Of a stretch of 64,000 nt of DNA, positions 34,274-42,737 are shown in pieces. Position 1 is the first letter of the stretch. Each line of letters begins with the position of its first letter. The notes under the pieces were generated by a model. It searched no databases. It was not told the DNA's origin and was given only the letters and a program-made list of their open reading frames with translations. Both the position numbers and the translations under genes were made by a program. The stretch comes from Halobacteriales archaeon QS_1_68_20 (GTDB lineage Archaea > Halobacteriota > Halobacteria > Halobacteriales > PXRE01): contig PXRE01000040.1 in the NCBI GenBank assembly GCA_003021085.1, positions 62,001-126,000 on the forward strand, written 5' to 3'.

Positions 34274-34564
34274 CTACATCCGCAACAACTGCGCGTGCCG
34301 GGTGTCTTCGATCTCCAGCACGTTCGCCTCGTCGACGAACCCCTCCTCGACCGCTAGCGCCACTGCACGGACGCCCACGATGTTCGCCACGTCGGCACGC
34401 GAGAGGCTCTCGACCACCCGCTGTTCGTCCACCTGGTCGCCGCCGTAGAACTCCTCGGTGACGGTCAGCGAGAGGTCGCCCTCCGCGAACGTCTCCCCCA
34501 GGACGTCACGGTCACAGACCGCGACCAGCAGGCCCTCCTCCGTCTCGCGCTCCGTGAGGATCAC
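34274..34564 (-). CDS. DUF424 family protein
   Basis: The 96-residue product matches the archaeal DUF424 family: MILTERETEEGLLVAVCDRDVLGETF start, then FYGGDQVDEQ and the conserved NIVGVRAVALAVEEGFVDEANVL. The family is small, cytoplasmic and archaea-wide; a structural link to translation has been suggested but the role is not settled. Its ATG overlaps the end of the upstream TPR gene by four bases, so the two are co-translated. Confidence 0.85.
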   Translation of the reverse strand: MILTERETEEGLLVAVCDRDVLGETFAEGDLSLTVTEEFYGGDQVDEQRVVESLSRADVANIVGVRAVALAVEEGFVDEANVLEIEDTRHAQLLRM

Positions 34565-35295
34565 TCGCTGACCAGCTCCTGCTCGGCGTCCATGCGGAGC
34601 TGCTCGGCCTCCTCGGCGATCTCCTCGGCTTCGTCGTACTCGCCCATCTCTTCGAGCGCGCGGGCCTTCTCCTCCAGGATGCCGGGGTTCCGCATGCCCA
34701 GCCGGATCGCGTTGTCGAAGCAGTTCAGGGCGTCCTCGGCCAGCCCGCGCTCCAGCAGGAAGAACCCGCGGTTGTACCAGGCCTGCGGGAACCGCTCGTC
34801 CAGTTCGACCGCGCGCTCGGCGTGCTCCAGGGCCTGCTCGGTCCGGCCGGACTCCCAGAGGGCGTACGCCAGGTTGGTCCGGGCGGTCGCGGCGTGCTCG
34901 CTGTCGTCGTCGATGCGTAGCGCCTCGCGGTAGGCACCTTCGGCGGCGTCGTACTCCTCCAGTTCGGCGTGGGCGGCGCCCTTGTTCACCCAGGCCTCCT
35001 GGGCGATCCGGTCGGCGGCGGCGAACCTCGCGGCTCGCTCCAGCGCCTCGGTGGCCTCCTCGAAGCGGTTGATGCGGACGTACTCGACGCCGACCTCCAG
35101 CAACTGCTCGGCGTCCACCTCCTCGGCCGGGACCTGCCGCTCGTCCAGCATGTCGGCGAGTACCCGCGAGTCGACGGGGTCGACCTCGTCGGGGTCGACG
35201 GCCAGTTCCGGGGGCTCCAGGTCGAAGCCCTCGTAGGGGTCGTCGAACCCCTGGCCCTCGGAGAAGTCGTGGCCATCGTCGGGGTCGTCGGTCAT
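34561..35295 (-). CDS. tetratricopeptide-repeat protein
   Basis: The 244-residue product begins with a D/E-rich disordered segment (1-55) and then has about five TPR units between residues 65 and 225, for example EAWVNKGAAHAELEEYDAAEGAYREAL, AATARTNLAYALWESGRTEQALEHAERAVE and AWYNRGFFLLERGLAEDALNCFDNAI (each named here by its core). TPR arrays bind protein partners. It is translationally coupled to the DUF424 gene. The partner is not known, and no membrane or signal segment is present. Confidence 0.85.
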   Translation of the reverse strand: MTDDPDDGHDFSEGQGFDDPYEGFDLEPPELAVDPDEVDPVDSRVLADMLDERQVPAEEVDAEQLLEVGVEYVRINRFEEATEALERAARFAAADRIAQEAWVNKGAAHAELEEYDAAEGAYREALRIDDDSEHAATARTNLAYALWESGRTEQALEHAERAVELDERFPQAWYNRGFFLLERGLAEDALNCFDNAIRLGMRNPGILEEKARALEEMGEYDEAEEIAEEAEQLRMDAEQELVSE

Positions 35296-35400
35296 GGAAT
35301 TCCGTTTGTCGGGCGCGGGGTTAAGGCCTGCGACCGGCGTCGACGCCCGGAATGGCCGAGACCGAACCGCCTAAGGACGGCCGGGCCCCACGGAACGACA

Positions 35401-36357
35401 ATGACGACGGTCGGAACGGCGAGCGCGGAGCCGGGCGAGGTCGACACCGGTCGCCTGACGGTCGGCGAGACCCGCGACGGGAGTCCGTTCGGCCTCCCGG
35501 TCGCCGTGATCGAGGGCGCCGAGGACGGCGACACCCTGTACGTCCAGGCCGCCAGCGACGGCGACGAACTCAACGGCGTCGGCGTCGTCCGGGGGGTGGT
35601 CCCCCGCCTGGACCCGGCGGACCTCTCGGGGACGGTGATCGTGGTGGGCGTCGTCAACTACCACGGGTTCCAGGTCGCGGAACACCGCAACCCCATCGAC
35701 GACACCAAGCTGAACCGTGCGTACCCGGGTGACGAGTACGGCTCCTCCAGCGAGCGCATCGCCGCGGCGACCTTCGACCTCGCGCGCCGGGCCGACCTCG
35801 CGCTGGACCTCCACCAGGGGTCGACTAGCCGGATGCTCGACGAGGTCCGGGTCCGCTGTGGCGCCCGCCACCGCCTGCACGAGGACTGCCTGGAACTGGC
35901 GAAGGTGTTCGGCTGTGGCCACGTCCTCGACCAGAAGGGCCCCGACGGGCAACTCGCCCGTGCCGCCCCCGACGAGGGCGTCCCGACCATCGACCCGGAA
36001 CTGGGCGGCTCGGTCGGCTGGGACGAGTCGAGCGTCCAGACCGGCGTCGAGGGCGTCTTCAACGTCCTCCAGCACTACTGGTTCCTCGAGGGGAGCGTCG
36101 ACCTCAAGCCACAGATCCGCAGTTCCGGTTTCGAGCAGTACAGCGCCCCTGCAGGCGGACTGGTGACGCTCCACCGCGAACTCGGGGACGAGGTCAGGGT
36201 GGGCGACGTCCTCTTCGAGGTGACCGACGTCTTCGGCGAGCGCAAGACGACCGTCGAGGCCGACGTGGACGGCATCTTCTGGCGCTCCCGGCGGCTCCCG
36301 CAGGTGGCCACCGGCGAGTACGTCTGCTCGGTCGGCACCGATGTCGACCGGTACTGA
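35401..36357 (+). CDS. succinylglutamate desuccinylase/aspartoacylase-like protein
   Basis: The 318-residue product has the M14-type zinc-acylase layout: an N-terminal catalytic part with the ELNG segment (E56), VVNYHGFQVAEHRNPIDDTKLNRAYPG in the substrate region, DLALDLHQGS with a zinc-ligand His, and a C-terminal beta-barrel (from about 240). The usual first zinc motif is H-x-x-E; here it reads D-G-D-E at 53-56, so the His position is Asp. Either the metal is bound differently or activity is changed. The TGA overlaps the ATG of the next gene (TGATGG), so both are made together. Confidence 0.8.
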   Translation: MTTVGTASAEPGEVDTGRLTVGETRDGSPFGLPVAVIEGAEDGDTLYVQAASDGDELNGVGVVRGVVPRLDPADLSGTVIVVGVVNYHGFQVAEHRNPIDDTKLNRAYPGDEYGSSSERIAAATFDLARRADLALDLHQGSTSRMLDEVRVRCGARHRLHEDCLELAKVFGCGHVLDQKGPDGQLARAAPDEGVPTIDPELGGSVGWDESSVQTGVEGVFNVLQHYWFLEGSVDLKPQIRSSGFEQYSAPAGGLVTLHRELGDEVRVGDVLFEVTDVFGERKTTVEADVDGIFWRSRRLPQVATGEYVCSVGTDVDRY

Positions 36358-37547
36358 TGGCCGACGATTCTCCCACAGCCGAGAACGGCGTCCCGGGCCT
36401 GCGCTGTCCCGCCTGCCACCGGACCTACGAGGCCACCCCCGAGGAGCCGTGGCGCTGTCGCTGTGGCGGACCGCTGGAAATCGACGCCGACCCGGACCTC
36501 CCGTCGACACCGCCGGCCGGACTGGACCGCGACCGTGGCCTGTGGGCGTTCGCGCGCTGGCTTCCCGTCTCGCCCCGCGTCACCCTGGGCGAGGGCTGGA
36601 CCCCGATGGTCGACGCCCCCGGGTTCGACTGCGCGTTCAAGCTGGAGTACGTCTTCCCCTCGGGGAGCTTCAAGGATCGGGGCGCGACTGCGGCGCTCTC
36701 GCGGGCGGCAGGCCTGGGCGTCGACCGGGTGCTGGAGGACTCCTCGGGCAACGCCGGGGCGGCGATGGCACTGTACGCCGCCCGGGCGGGCGTCGACGCC
36801 CGCATCTTCGTGCCCGTCGACGCCAAGCCAGCGAAAGTCTCGGCCATCGACCGCACGGGCGCGGAGGTGGTCCGCGTCGAGGGCGACCGGCAGGCTGTCA
36901 CGGACGCCTGCATCGAGGCCGTCGAGGGCGCGGAGCCACGCTCCGCGGAAACGACGAGCGGGCAACGCCCACGAGGCCAGGGCGGCGATGGGTGGTACGC
37001 AAGCCACGCCCACAACCCGGCGTTCTACGCGGGGACTTCGACGTTCGCCTTCGAGGTGGCCGCCCAGCGCGACTGGACGGCCCCGGACGCCCTCGTCCTC
37101 CCCGTTGGGCACGGGACGCTACTGCTGGGCGCCTTCCGGGGGTTCAGAGCCATGTGCGAAGCGGGTCTGATCGACCGCGAACCCCGGTTGCTAACCGTCC
37201 AGGCCGCGGGGGTCGCGCCGGTGGCCGAGGCCGTCGGCGGGGACGCCGCGTCCGGGGAACGCGACGGTCCCGACGGCCGCAACGACCTCGCAGACGGCAT
37301 CCAGATCAGCACGCCGGCCCGCCGCGATGAGGTCCTGCGGGCCGTCCGGGAGACGGACGGCGACGCCATCGCGGTCGGGGAGTCCGCCACCCGGGAGGCG
37401 CTCGACCGCCTCCGGCGGGCCGGGTTCGGCGTCGAGCCGACCAGTGCCGCGGCCGCGGCCGGCCTCGACGCCTACCGTGAGCTGGGGGTTCTGGACGGCG
37501 ACGACGTGGTCGTGCCGCTGACGGGGAGCGGGCTGAAGGACATCTGA
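36357..37547 (+). CDS. threonine-synthase-like PLP protein with zinc ribbon
   Basis: The 396-residue product has a short zinc ribbon at the N-terminus (C17, C20, C34, C36), followed by a fold-type-II PLP domain like threonine synthase: the PLP lysine in PSGSFKDRGATAAL, EDSSGNAGAAMALYAARAG, and the C-terminal PLTGSGLKD phosphate loop. It is shorter than typical ThrC and is a common haloarchaeal paralogue of uncertain substrate. Residues about 197-214 (EPRSAETTSGQRPRGQGG) do not fit the family and coincide with two small hairpins in the DNA, an apparent in-frame insertion. It is translationally coupled to the upstream acylase gene. Confidence 0.8.
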   Translation: MADDSPTAENGVPGLRCPACHRTYEATPEEPWRCRCGGPLEIDADPDLPSTPPAGLDRDRGLWAFARWLPVSPRVTLGEGWTPMVDAPGFDCAFKLEYVFPSGSFKDRGATAALSRAAGLGVDRVLEDSSGNAGAAMALYAARAGVDARIFVPVDAKPAKVSAIDRTGAEVVRVEGDRQAVTDACIEAVEGAEPRSAETTSGQRPRGQGGDGWYASHAHNPAFYAGTSTFAFEVAAQRDWTAPDALVLPVGHGTLLLGAFRGFRAMCEAGLIDREPRLLTVQAAGVAPVAEAVGGDAASGERDGPDGRNDLADGIQISTPARRDEVLRAVRETDGDAIAVGESATREALDRLRRAGFGVEPTSAAAAAGLDAYRELGVLDGDDVVVPLTGSGLKDI

Positions 37548-37601
37548 ACGGGATCGAGCATCCGTCGTTGCAGGCGGTTTCGCGCTGTCTGTCTGCTCTC
37601 G

Positions 37602-37745
37602 GCGCGCGCAACGCGCGCGAGGGACGAGTAACGCAACGGAGTGAGTAACGCAGTCGGTTGGGGAGGGCGTGGCCATCCCTAGGTCAAGTGGTCGCTAGTG
37701 TTCCCAGTTGGAACGAGAACGTTAGCGGCATGCAAAGTCTAGGGT
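37602..37745 (+). repeat. interspersed palindromic repeat element, copy in plus orientation
   Basis: Non-coding sequence with, in order: hairpin GCGCGCG-CAA-CGCGCGC (37602-37618), GAGGGACGAG, a GTGAGTAACGCAGTCGG stretch, GGTTGGGGAGGGCGTGGCCA, and a nested hairpin closed by CCCTAG (37677-37682) and CTAGGG (37739-37744). The same order of motifs occurs in inverted orientation near 40.1-40.24 kb. The remaining gap to htpX (37746-37936) shows no gene. Confidence 0.7.
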
Positions 37746-37936
37746 CACCCTCACACCGCCCCAGCCGCTTCGTTTCGGCCTGGGTTCGCGGCTCCGCCGC
37801 TCACCCGGACGCTCCACTCGGCCCTCGCACGCTTTCGGTTTGCCGCCTCACGGCGCTCGGCACGCTCACCCGCGCACGCCACCCCAGGGAAGTAGAGGCG
37901 GCCGAAAACGGACCCCAAAACCCACACTCCGCGATC

Positions 37937-38818
37937 CTACGCCGTCTCCATCTCCCGCTCCAGTTGCTGGAGGCGATCGATGCGCTTCTCGGTCGGCGGG
38001 TGGGTGCTGGCGATGCGGCCGACGAAGCCGCTCCGGATGGGGATGATGAAGAAGGCGTTCATCTCGGCCTGGTCGCGCATGTCCTGCTTGGGGACCTTCT
38101 CCATCCCGGAGGAGATCTTCATCAGCGCCGAGGCCAGCGCGCCGGGCCTGCCGGTGATGACGGCCGCGCCGCGGTCGGCGGCGTACTCGCGGTACCGCGA
38201 GAGCGCCCGGATGAGGACGAAGCTAACGATCCAGACGACCAGCGACACGCCGATGGCGACGATGACGCCGCCCCCGCCGCGGCCGCCGCGGTTGCGCCCG
38301 CCGCCGAACAGCCAGCCCCAGCGGACGATCATGAACGCGATGGTCGAGAGAAACGAGGCGATGGTCATCACGGCCACGTCACGATGCTTGACGTGGGCGA
38401 GTTCGTGGGCCAGCACGCCCTCCAGTTCGTCCTCGTCCAGCGTCCGGAGGATGCCGGTGGTGACGGCCACCACGGCGTTGTCCGGGGACCGCCCCGTGGC
38501 GAAGGCGTTGGGCACCTTGCTGTCGGCGACGGCCACGTCGGGCTTGGGAAGGTCGGCCTGCTGGGAGAGCCGAGAGATCGTCGCGTGCAACTCCGGGTAC
38601 TCGCTCTCGTCGACCTTCTTGGCACCCATGCTCCGCAACGCCAGTTTGTCGCTGAAGAAGTACTGGATGGCCAGCATCGGCCCGACGAACAGCAACGCCG
38701 TCAGCATGTTGTCGAAGTAGAACGTCAGCATGCCGAGGAAGACGACGTACAGTACTCCCAACAGGAGCATCGTCAGGGCCATCCGGCCGCGAAGTCCCCA
38801 GTCCGTTTGCCACTGCAT
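37937..38818 (-). CDS. htpX: HtpX-like membrane zinc metalloprotease
   Basis: HtpX is an M48 membrane protease for quality control of membrane proteins. The 293-residue product has two N-terminal helices (about 12-58), the zinc motif HELAHVKH, a second pair of helices (about 170-230), and the downstream zinc-ligand Glu in RYREYAADRGAA, then STHPPTEKRI. The ATG at 38818 (QWQTDWGLRGRM) is the family-like start; the longer frame upstream is not. It is on the opposite strand from the repeats flanking it. Confidence 0.92.
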   Translation of the reverse strand: MQWQTDWGLRGRMALTMLLLGVLYVVFLGMLTFYFDNMLTALLFVGPMLAIQYFFSDKLALRSMGAKKVDESEYPELHATISRLSQQADLPKPDVAVADSKVPNAFATGRSPDNAVVAVTTGILRTLDEDELEGVLAHELAHVKHRDVAVMTIASFLSTIAFMIVRWGWLFGGGRNRGGRGGGGVIVAIGVSLVVWIVSFVLIRALSRYREYAADRGAAVITGRPGALASALMKISSGMEKVPKQDMRDQAEMNAFFIIPIRSGFVGRIASTHPPTEKRIDRLQQLEREMETA

Positions 38819-38929
38819 GTCCGACTCTTCGGTACGGAAACACATTAATTCGTCGCGTCGGGCGCCGAGGCGGCCGGTCGCGCCGGGTCCCACTATCCGC
38901 CGGGCGAACCTGCCCGTGGTCGCACCCGC

Positions 38930-39892
38930 TCAGGCGTGCCGGTGGTCGACGACCGACGGCTCCCGTTCGGGTGGTCCCTCCGGTCGTTCCGGCTCGGCGG
39001 TCGTCCCGAGGTGTCGCGCCAGGAAGTCGGCCTGCCGCTCGACGACCCGGTCGAACGCCGGCTGGAGGTAAGCGTCGAAGTGGCCCATCTCGTAGCGGAC
39101 GCGTTCGACGTCCGGGAGCGTCTCGACGAGGTCGTCGACCGGACCCGACGGGACGACCTCGTCCTCTTCGGCTTCGATCACGAGCGTCGGACACTCGACC
39201 TCGTCAGCCGCCGAGATCGGGCGGTAGAACGGCACCTGCAGGAACACTCGCGCGGCGACCCGGTTGGGCCAGTCCGCATCCGGCACGATGGCCTCGTAGC
39301 CCACTTTCGCGCCGGGACTGTCCAGGGCGGCGAACTCGCCGGGGTCGGCGACCACCGGGACGTAGTTCGGGCCGCGGAACGTCGCCGTCCGGAAGCGGTC
39401 CCGGAGGCCCGCCAGGCCCGCACGCAGCGCCCACCCCGGGCCGCCCTGTTTGATCCGCAGTGTGGCCTGGGCGCGGCCGTCGAGGAACGGAATCTGCAGC
39501 GCGAGGGCGTCGACGTCCCGGCGCGCGGCCACCGTCACCGCGTGACCCGCGGACAGCGACGTGCCCCACAGCGCCACCTGGTCGCCCACCGAGTCCAGCG
39601 ACTCGGCGTGTTCGACGGCCGCGTCCCAGTCCTCGACCTGGCGCTGGACGTCGACGAGGTATCGCGGGTCGCCGTCGCTGTCCCCGAACCCGCGGTAGTC
39701 GAACAGCAGGACCGCTAGCCCGCGGCGGGCGAACCGCCGGGCGAGCGCCGGCAGTCGCCAGGGCTTCTCGCCCGCGAGGCCGTGGGCCATCACGACCACC
39801 GGCGGGTCTTCGCCGCGCGTGGGGCGGAACAGCCAGGCGTCACAGCGGGTGCCGGCCGACTCGAAGTCCGAACTGTGCCGGAATCCGGCCAT
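38930..39892 (-). CDS. alpha/beta hydrolase (dienelactone hydrolase-like/peptidase S15-like)
   Basis: The 320-residue product has a complete catalytic set: HGLAGEK oxyanion strand (38-43), FDYRGFGDSDG (64-74), nucleophile elbow GTSLSAG with Ser112, a late Asp (EAEEDEVVPSG) and His in EMGHFDAYL near residue 282. The last 25 residues are E/P/R-rich and probably disordered. It belongs to the broad group of haloarchaeal hydrolases with uncertain substrate. The ATG at 39892 (AGFRHSSDF) is preferred to an upstream frame extension. It is transcribed in the same direction as htpX, 111 bases upstream of it. Confidence 0.85.
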   Translation of the reverse strand: MAGFRHSSDFESAGTRCDAWLFRPTRGEDPPVVVMAHGLAGEKPWRLPALARRFARRGLAVLLFDYRGFGDSDGDPRYLVDVQRQVEDWDAAVEHAESLDSVGDQVALWGTSLSAGHAVTVAARRDVDALALQIPFLDGRAQATLRIKQGGPGWALRAGLAGLRDRFRTATFRGPNYVPVVADPGEFAALDSPGAKVGYEAIVPDADWPNRVAARVFLQVPFYRPISAADEVECPTLVIEAEEDEVVPSGPVDDLVETLPDVERVRYEMGHFDAYLQPAFDRVVERQADFLARHLGTTAEPERPEGPPEREPSVVDHRHA

Positions 39893-39992
39893 GGGGTTCG
39901 TTCGGCCGGTAGCGGCAAAAAGGCTCGCGCCGGAATTTTCGGACCTTCGATGCACGTCTGGGGTGAGTTCTCGGCACGAACCCGAATTTGGC

Positions 39993-40240
39993 TCCCGGCG
40001 CGCGCGAGCAACGCGCGCGAGGGTCCGGGTGAGGCGCGGCGGCCAGGCGGTCGGCCGCCGCGCCGAACCCCACGGCTGGGGAGGGGTGAGGTCGACCCCT
40101 AGTTGCCCGGTTGCCGCTCGTCTGGACGGTCAAATGCGGACGGCAGAAACGCGCATGCCGGGCGACTAGGGGTGGCCACGCCCTCCCCAACCGACTGCGG
40201 TGCTCACTTCGCTGCGCTCCTCGTCCCTCGCGCGCTATCG
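39993..40240. repeat. head-to-head pair of palindromic repeat elements
   Basis: In the 545-base gap 39893-40437, a plus-oriented element (GGCGCGCGCGAGCAACGCG, then GGCTGGGGAGGGGTGAGG, CCCCTAG) faces a minus-oriented one related to that at 37.6 kb. Together they form a large imperfect palindrome at 40073-40193, with perfect-but-one 15-base arms at 40096-40110 and 40158-40172. A separate perfect 12-base hairpin (GGCGCGGCGGCC, 8-base loop) lies at 40033-40064. No gene is seen in this gap. Confidence 0.75.
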
Positions 40241-40437
40241 GTTCGCGGTCGTCATATGACCCCGAGTCCAAGCGGACGACGGAGAACGGCACTGCACGAC
40301 GAGCTGAGGGTCCGACGGAGTCGAAATCGTCCGAGCGCAAAGCGGGCACTCCAGGCGACCCGCCACCACCACGACCACCCCCGTCGACGCCCCCGTCCGC
40401 CCGAAGGCTCACATAGCCCCCGTACGAGCGAAAGCAC

Positions 40438-41229
40438 ATGACAGACGACGGGACATTGACGCTCCCTGACGACTGGTCGGAGGTGCGCTTCGAGCGGGAC
40501 ACCTTCGGCCCGGACGACCGCGAGGGGTTACAGGTCGCTTTCCGGCGAGACGACACGTTCGTCGACGTGCTACCTGCGCAGTACGAGCGCGAGAGCGGCA
40601 CCGAGACCGTCGGGGCGCTGACCGAGGACTGGACCGGTGGCCGCAGCGACCCTGGAGTCCCCCTCACCGACGTCCCCGCGGTGACCGCGTTCGCGACGCG
40701 GTTGACCTACACGCCGTTCGACAGCGAGCGCCAGGAGATCGTCTGTGTCGCCGCCGACGCGGGCGACGCGCTCGCGGTCGGACTCTGGCTGGCGGCCGCC
40801 GCCGAGGACGCCCGGGACCTCCACCGCCACGTCAACCGCCACGCCGGCCTCGGGTCCCCGACCGGACCGGCGCTGTCCGACGACGAGATCCTGACGGCCT
40901 GCTTCGCGGAGGAACCGATCCAGTGCGTCTACCTGGCGACCGACGCCGACGACCACCGGATCGAACTGCCGTACCGGTACGCGCCGCTCCTGTCGGCCGC
41001 CCGCCGCACCCCCGCGGGCGTGCCGCGGTTCCCGTCGACCGTCCAGCGCCTCGCGGGCGTCGTCTCCAGGGAGGCCTGGGAGAAACACGACCTCGGGTCG
41101 GTGGACCTCGACGCCCCCCTGGAACGCGACGGCCCCGGCGAGTACCAGCTCCCGGACCCCGTGGCCGACGCCGTCGCCGGGACCGACGCCGAGTCCTACG
41201 CGCTCGTCCGCCTCGGCGACGAGGAGTGA
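40438..41229 (+). CDS. hypothetical haloarchaeal protein
   Basis: The 263-residue product is soluble and acidic: MTDDGTLTLPDDWSEVRFERD start, a beta-rich first half and a helix-rich middle with LDVLPAQYERESG and IVCVAADAGDALAVGLWLAAAAEDARDLHRHVNRHAG. I recognise no catalytic motif or named family. It lies 47 bases upstream of the epimerase gene on the same strand and may be co-transcribed with it. The ATG at 40438 is the first start after the repeat region. Confidence 0.65.
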   Translation: MTDDGTLTLPDDWSEVRFERDTFGPDDREGLQVAFRRDDTFVDVLPAQYERESGTETVGALTEDWTGGRSDPGVPLTDVPAVTAFATRLTYTPFDSERQEIVCVAADAGDALAVGLWLAAAAEDARDLHRHVNRHAGLGSPTGPALSDDEILTACFAEEPIQCVYLATDADDHRIELPYRYAPLLSAARRTPAGVPRFPSTVQRLAGVVSREAWEKHDLGSVDLDAPLERDGPGEYQLPDPVADAVAGTDAESYALVRLGDEE

Positions 41230-41276
41230 GGCCCGCGGCCGGGAGGAGTTTGTGGGCCCGAACCGTAGCGGACCCC

Positions 41277-42170
41277 GTGACCGACACCGCACTCGTCACC
41301 GGCGGCCTGGGCCGCTCGGGGCGCTGGATCTGCGACCGACTCGCCGACGAGGGGTGGGACGTCGTCTGCGTCGACCGCGACCACCCCGGCTTCGAGACGT
41401 GGGGCCGCGAAGGCGTCGACTTCCGGGCCGCGGACGTGACCGACCGCGGTGAGGTGACCGACCTCGTCGCCGGCGTCGACCCCGACGCGGTCGTCCACTG
41501 GGCGGCCATCCCGGTGCCGACCCGCCACCCCGACGGCCGGGTGTTCGACACGAACGTCGGGGCGGCCCACAGCGTCCTCGTCGCGGCGGGTCGCGCGGAC
41601 GCGCGAATCGTCCTCGCGTCCAGCGAGAGCACCTACGGCTTTCCCTTCGCCAGCGAGCGGACCCTTCCGGAGTACCTGCCGGTCGACGAGGCCCACCCGA
41701 AACGGCCCGAGGATGCGTACGGCCTCTCGAAGGTGGTCGCCGAGGAAGTCGCCGCCTCGGTCGCCCGCCGCCACGGCGTCCAGGTCGCGTCCCTGCGGCC
41801 CTCGTGGATCCAGTACCCCGGCGAGTACACCTGCCTGGTCAACCAGGAGAACCCCCAGGAGGGCGCGGGCAACTTCTGGTCGTACGTCGACGTCCGCGAC
41901 GTCGCCAGCCTCGTCGTCGCGGCCCTGGAAACGGACTTCGGCGGCCACGAACCGTTCCTCGCGCTGGCCGACGACAACTGCCTCGGCCGGCCGACCGCCG
42001 AGGCCGTCCGCGAGTTCTACGGCGGCCTCCCCGAGCAGTGCGACCTGGAGGGCGAAGAATGCGCGTTCTCGAACGCGAAGGCCCGCGAGGTGCTCGGCTG
42101 GGAACCCGACCACGACTGGCGGTCGGCCGCCGACGAGGACGTAGAGACGCCGTCGCTGGTGGCCGAGTAG
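41277..42170 (+). CDS. NAD-dependent epimerase/dehydratase, extended SDR
   Basis: The 297-residue product is an extended short-chain dehydrogenase: nucleotide motif TGGLGRSGRW near the N-terminus, D-V-T after the second strand, HWAAIPVPTRHPDG, the active-site Ser in LASSESTYG and the Y-x-x-x-K pair in DAYGLSKVVAEE. The C-terminal half ends in a substrate domain with GWEPDHDWR. Members act on nucleotide sugars or related compounds; substrate not determined. The start is GTG at 41277 (VTDTALVTGG), directly before the first strand. Confidence 0.85.
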   Translation: MTDTALVTGGLGRSGRWICDRLADEGWDVVCVDRDHPGFETWGREGVDFRAADVTDRGEVTDLVAGVDPDAVVHWAAIPVPTRHPDGRVFDTNVGAAHSVLVAAGRADARIVLASSESTYGFPFASERTLPEYLPVDEAHPKRPEDAYGLSKVVAEEVAASVARRHGVQVASLRPSWIQYPGEYTCLVNQENPQEGAGNFWSYVDVRDVASLVVAALETDFGGHEPFLALADDNCLGRPTAEAVREFYGGLPEQCDLEGEECAFSNAKAREVLGWEPDHDWRSAADEDVETPSLVAE

Positions 42171-42201
42171 CGCCGAGACGTGAGCACCGCCGCCGCGGCG
42201 G

Positions 42202-42381
42202 TCAGTCGTCCGCGGTCCCGCCCCGCACGGCCGCCGACTCGACCGGACGCACGGGCGAGACGGCGAACCAGAGCACGCCGGCGGCCAGCGACAGCACCAT
42301 CGAGACGCCCGACAGCACCGTCGCCCGCCCGACGTCGGCCAGGCCGGCGGGACCACCGCCGACGATCACAACGTCCGACAT
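42202..42381 (-). CDS. small membrane protein with a Rossmann-like N-terminus
   Basis: The 59-residue frame begins MSDVVIVGGGPAGLA, the classic FAD-binding start of oxidoreductases, and then jumps to a hydrophobic helix (VLSGVSMVLSLAAGVLWFAVSP, about 22-43) and a charged tail. It may be a chimera of the start of a flavoprotein gene and a small membrane protein, or a natural small protein with a chance motif. It converges with the epimerase gene, 31 bases away. The gap at 42382-42737 to its right has only a possible 28-codon reading frame (42647-42733). Confidence 0.45.
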   Translation of the reverse strand: MSDVVIVGGGPAGLADVGRATVLSGVSMVLSLAAGVLWFAVSPVRPVESAAVRGGTADD

Positions 42382-42725
42382 ACTGGAATTCGTTACGGCG
42401 ATGGGTGACAAAAATCCCTCCGAAAGCCAGCTTTGGTTCTATTTCTGATATTTCGGGCTTCCCCCTCCGGTGACCCGACCGGCGACTGCGGACCCCGTCG
42501 TGGGAACCGACGGCGAGTTCGGCGCGCTGGTCGGACTCGGCGACGAGACGTCCGGATCGCCTCTGCCGGTCGAACCGTTCGGCAGACTCACCAGGGGGCG
42601 CTGGCGACCCTTCGTTTTTTGGTGGCTGAAGCCCTTTCTTGGGAGGATGACGTCCGAGGGGGGTGGACCCGTAACGGCCGGCCAACGGACCCGCCACTGG
42701 CGGCCGTCAAACGTCCCAGACGGTG

Positions 42726-42733
42726 GGAGGTGA
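42726..42733 (+). promoter_or_regulatory. strong Shine-Dalgarno site deciding a GTG start
   Basis: GGAGGTGA stands four bases before the GTG at 42738, a full match to the 16S rRNA tail, uncommon among these mostly leaderless genes. It supports GTG 42738 over the upstream in-frame start and includes the TGA of a 28-codon upstream frame (42647-42733). Confidence 0.6.
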
Positions 42734-42737
42734 GCCC

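Noticed and set aside
40033-40064. Bacterial-type terminator
   Set aside because: Strong hairpin but no T-tract, and no gene ends directly before it in the right direction.
42470-42646. Protein-coding gene upstream of 42647
   Set aside because: No recognisable sequence, no promoter spacing and no conserved motif; only the last 28 codons are noted as a leader possibility.
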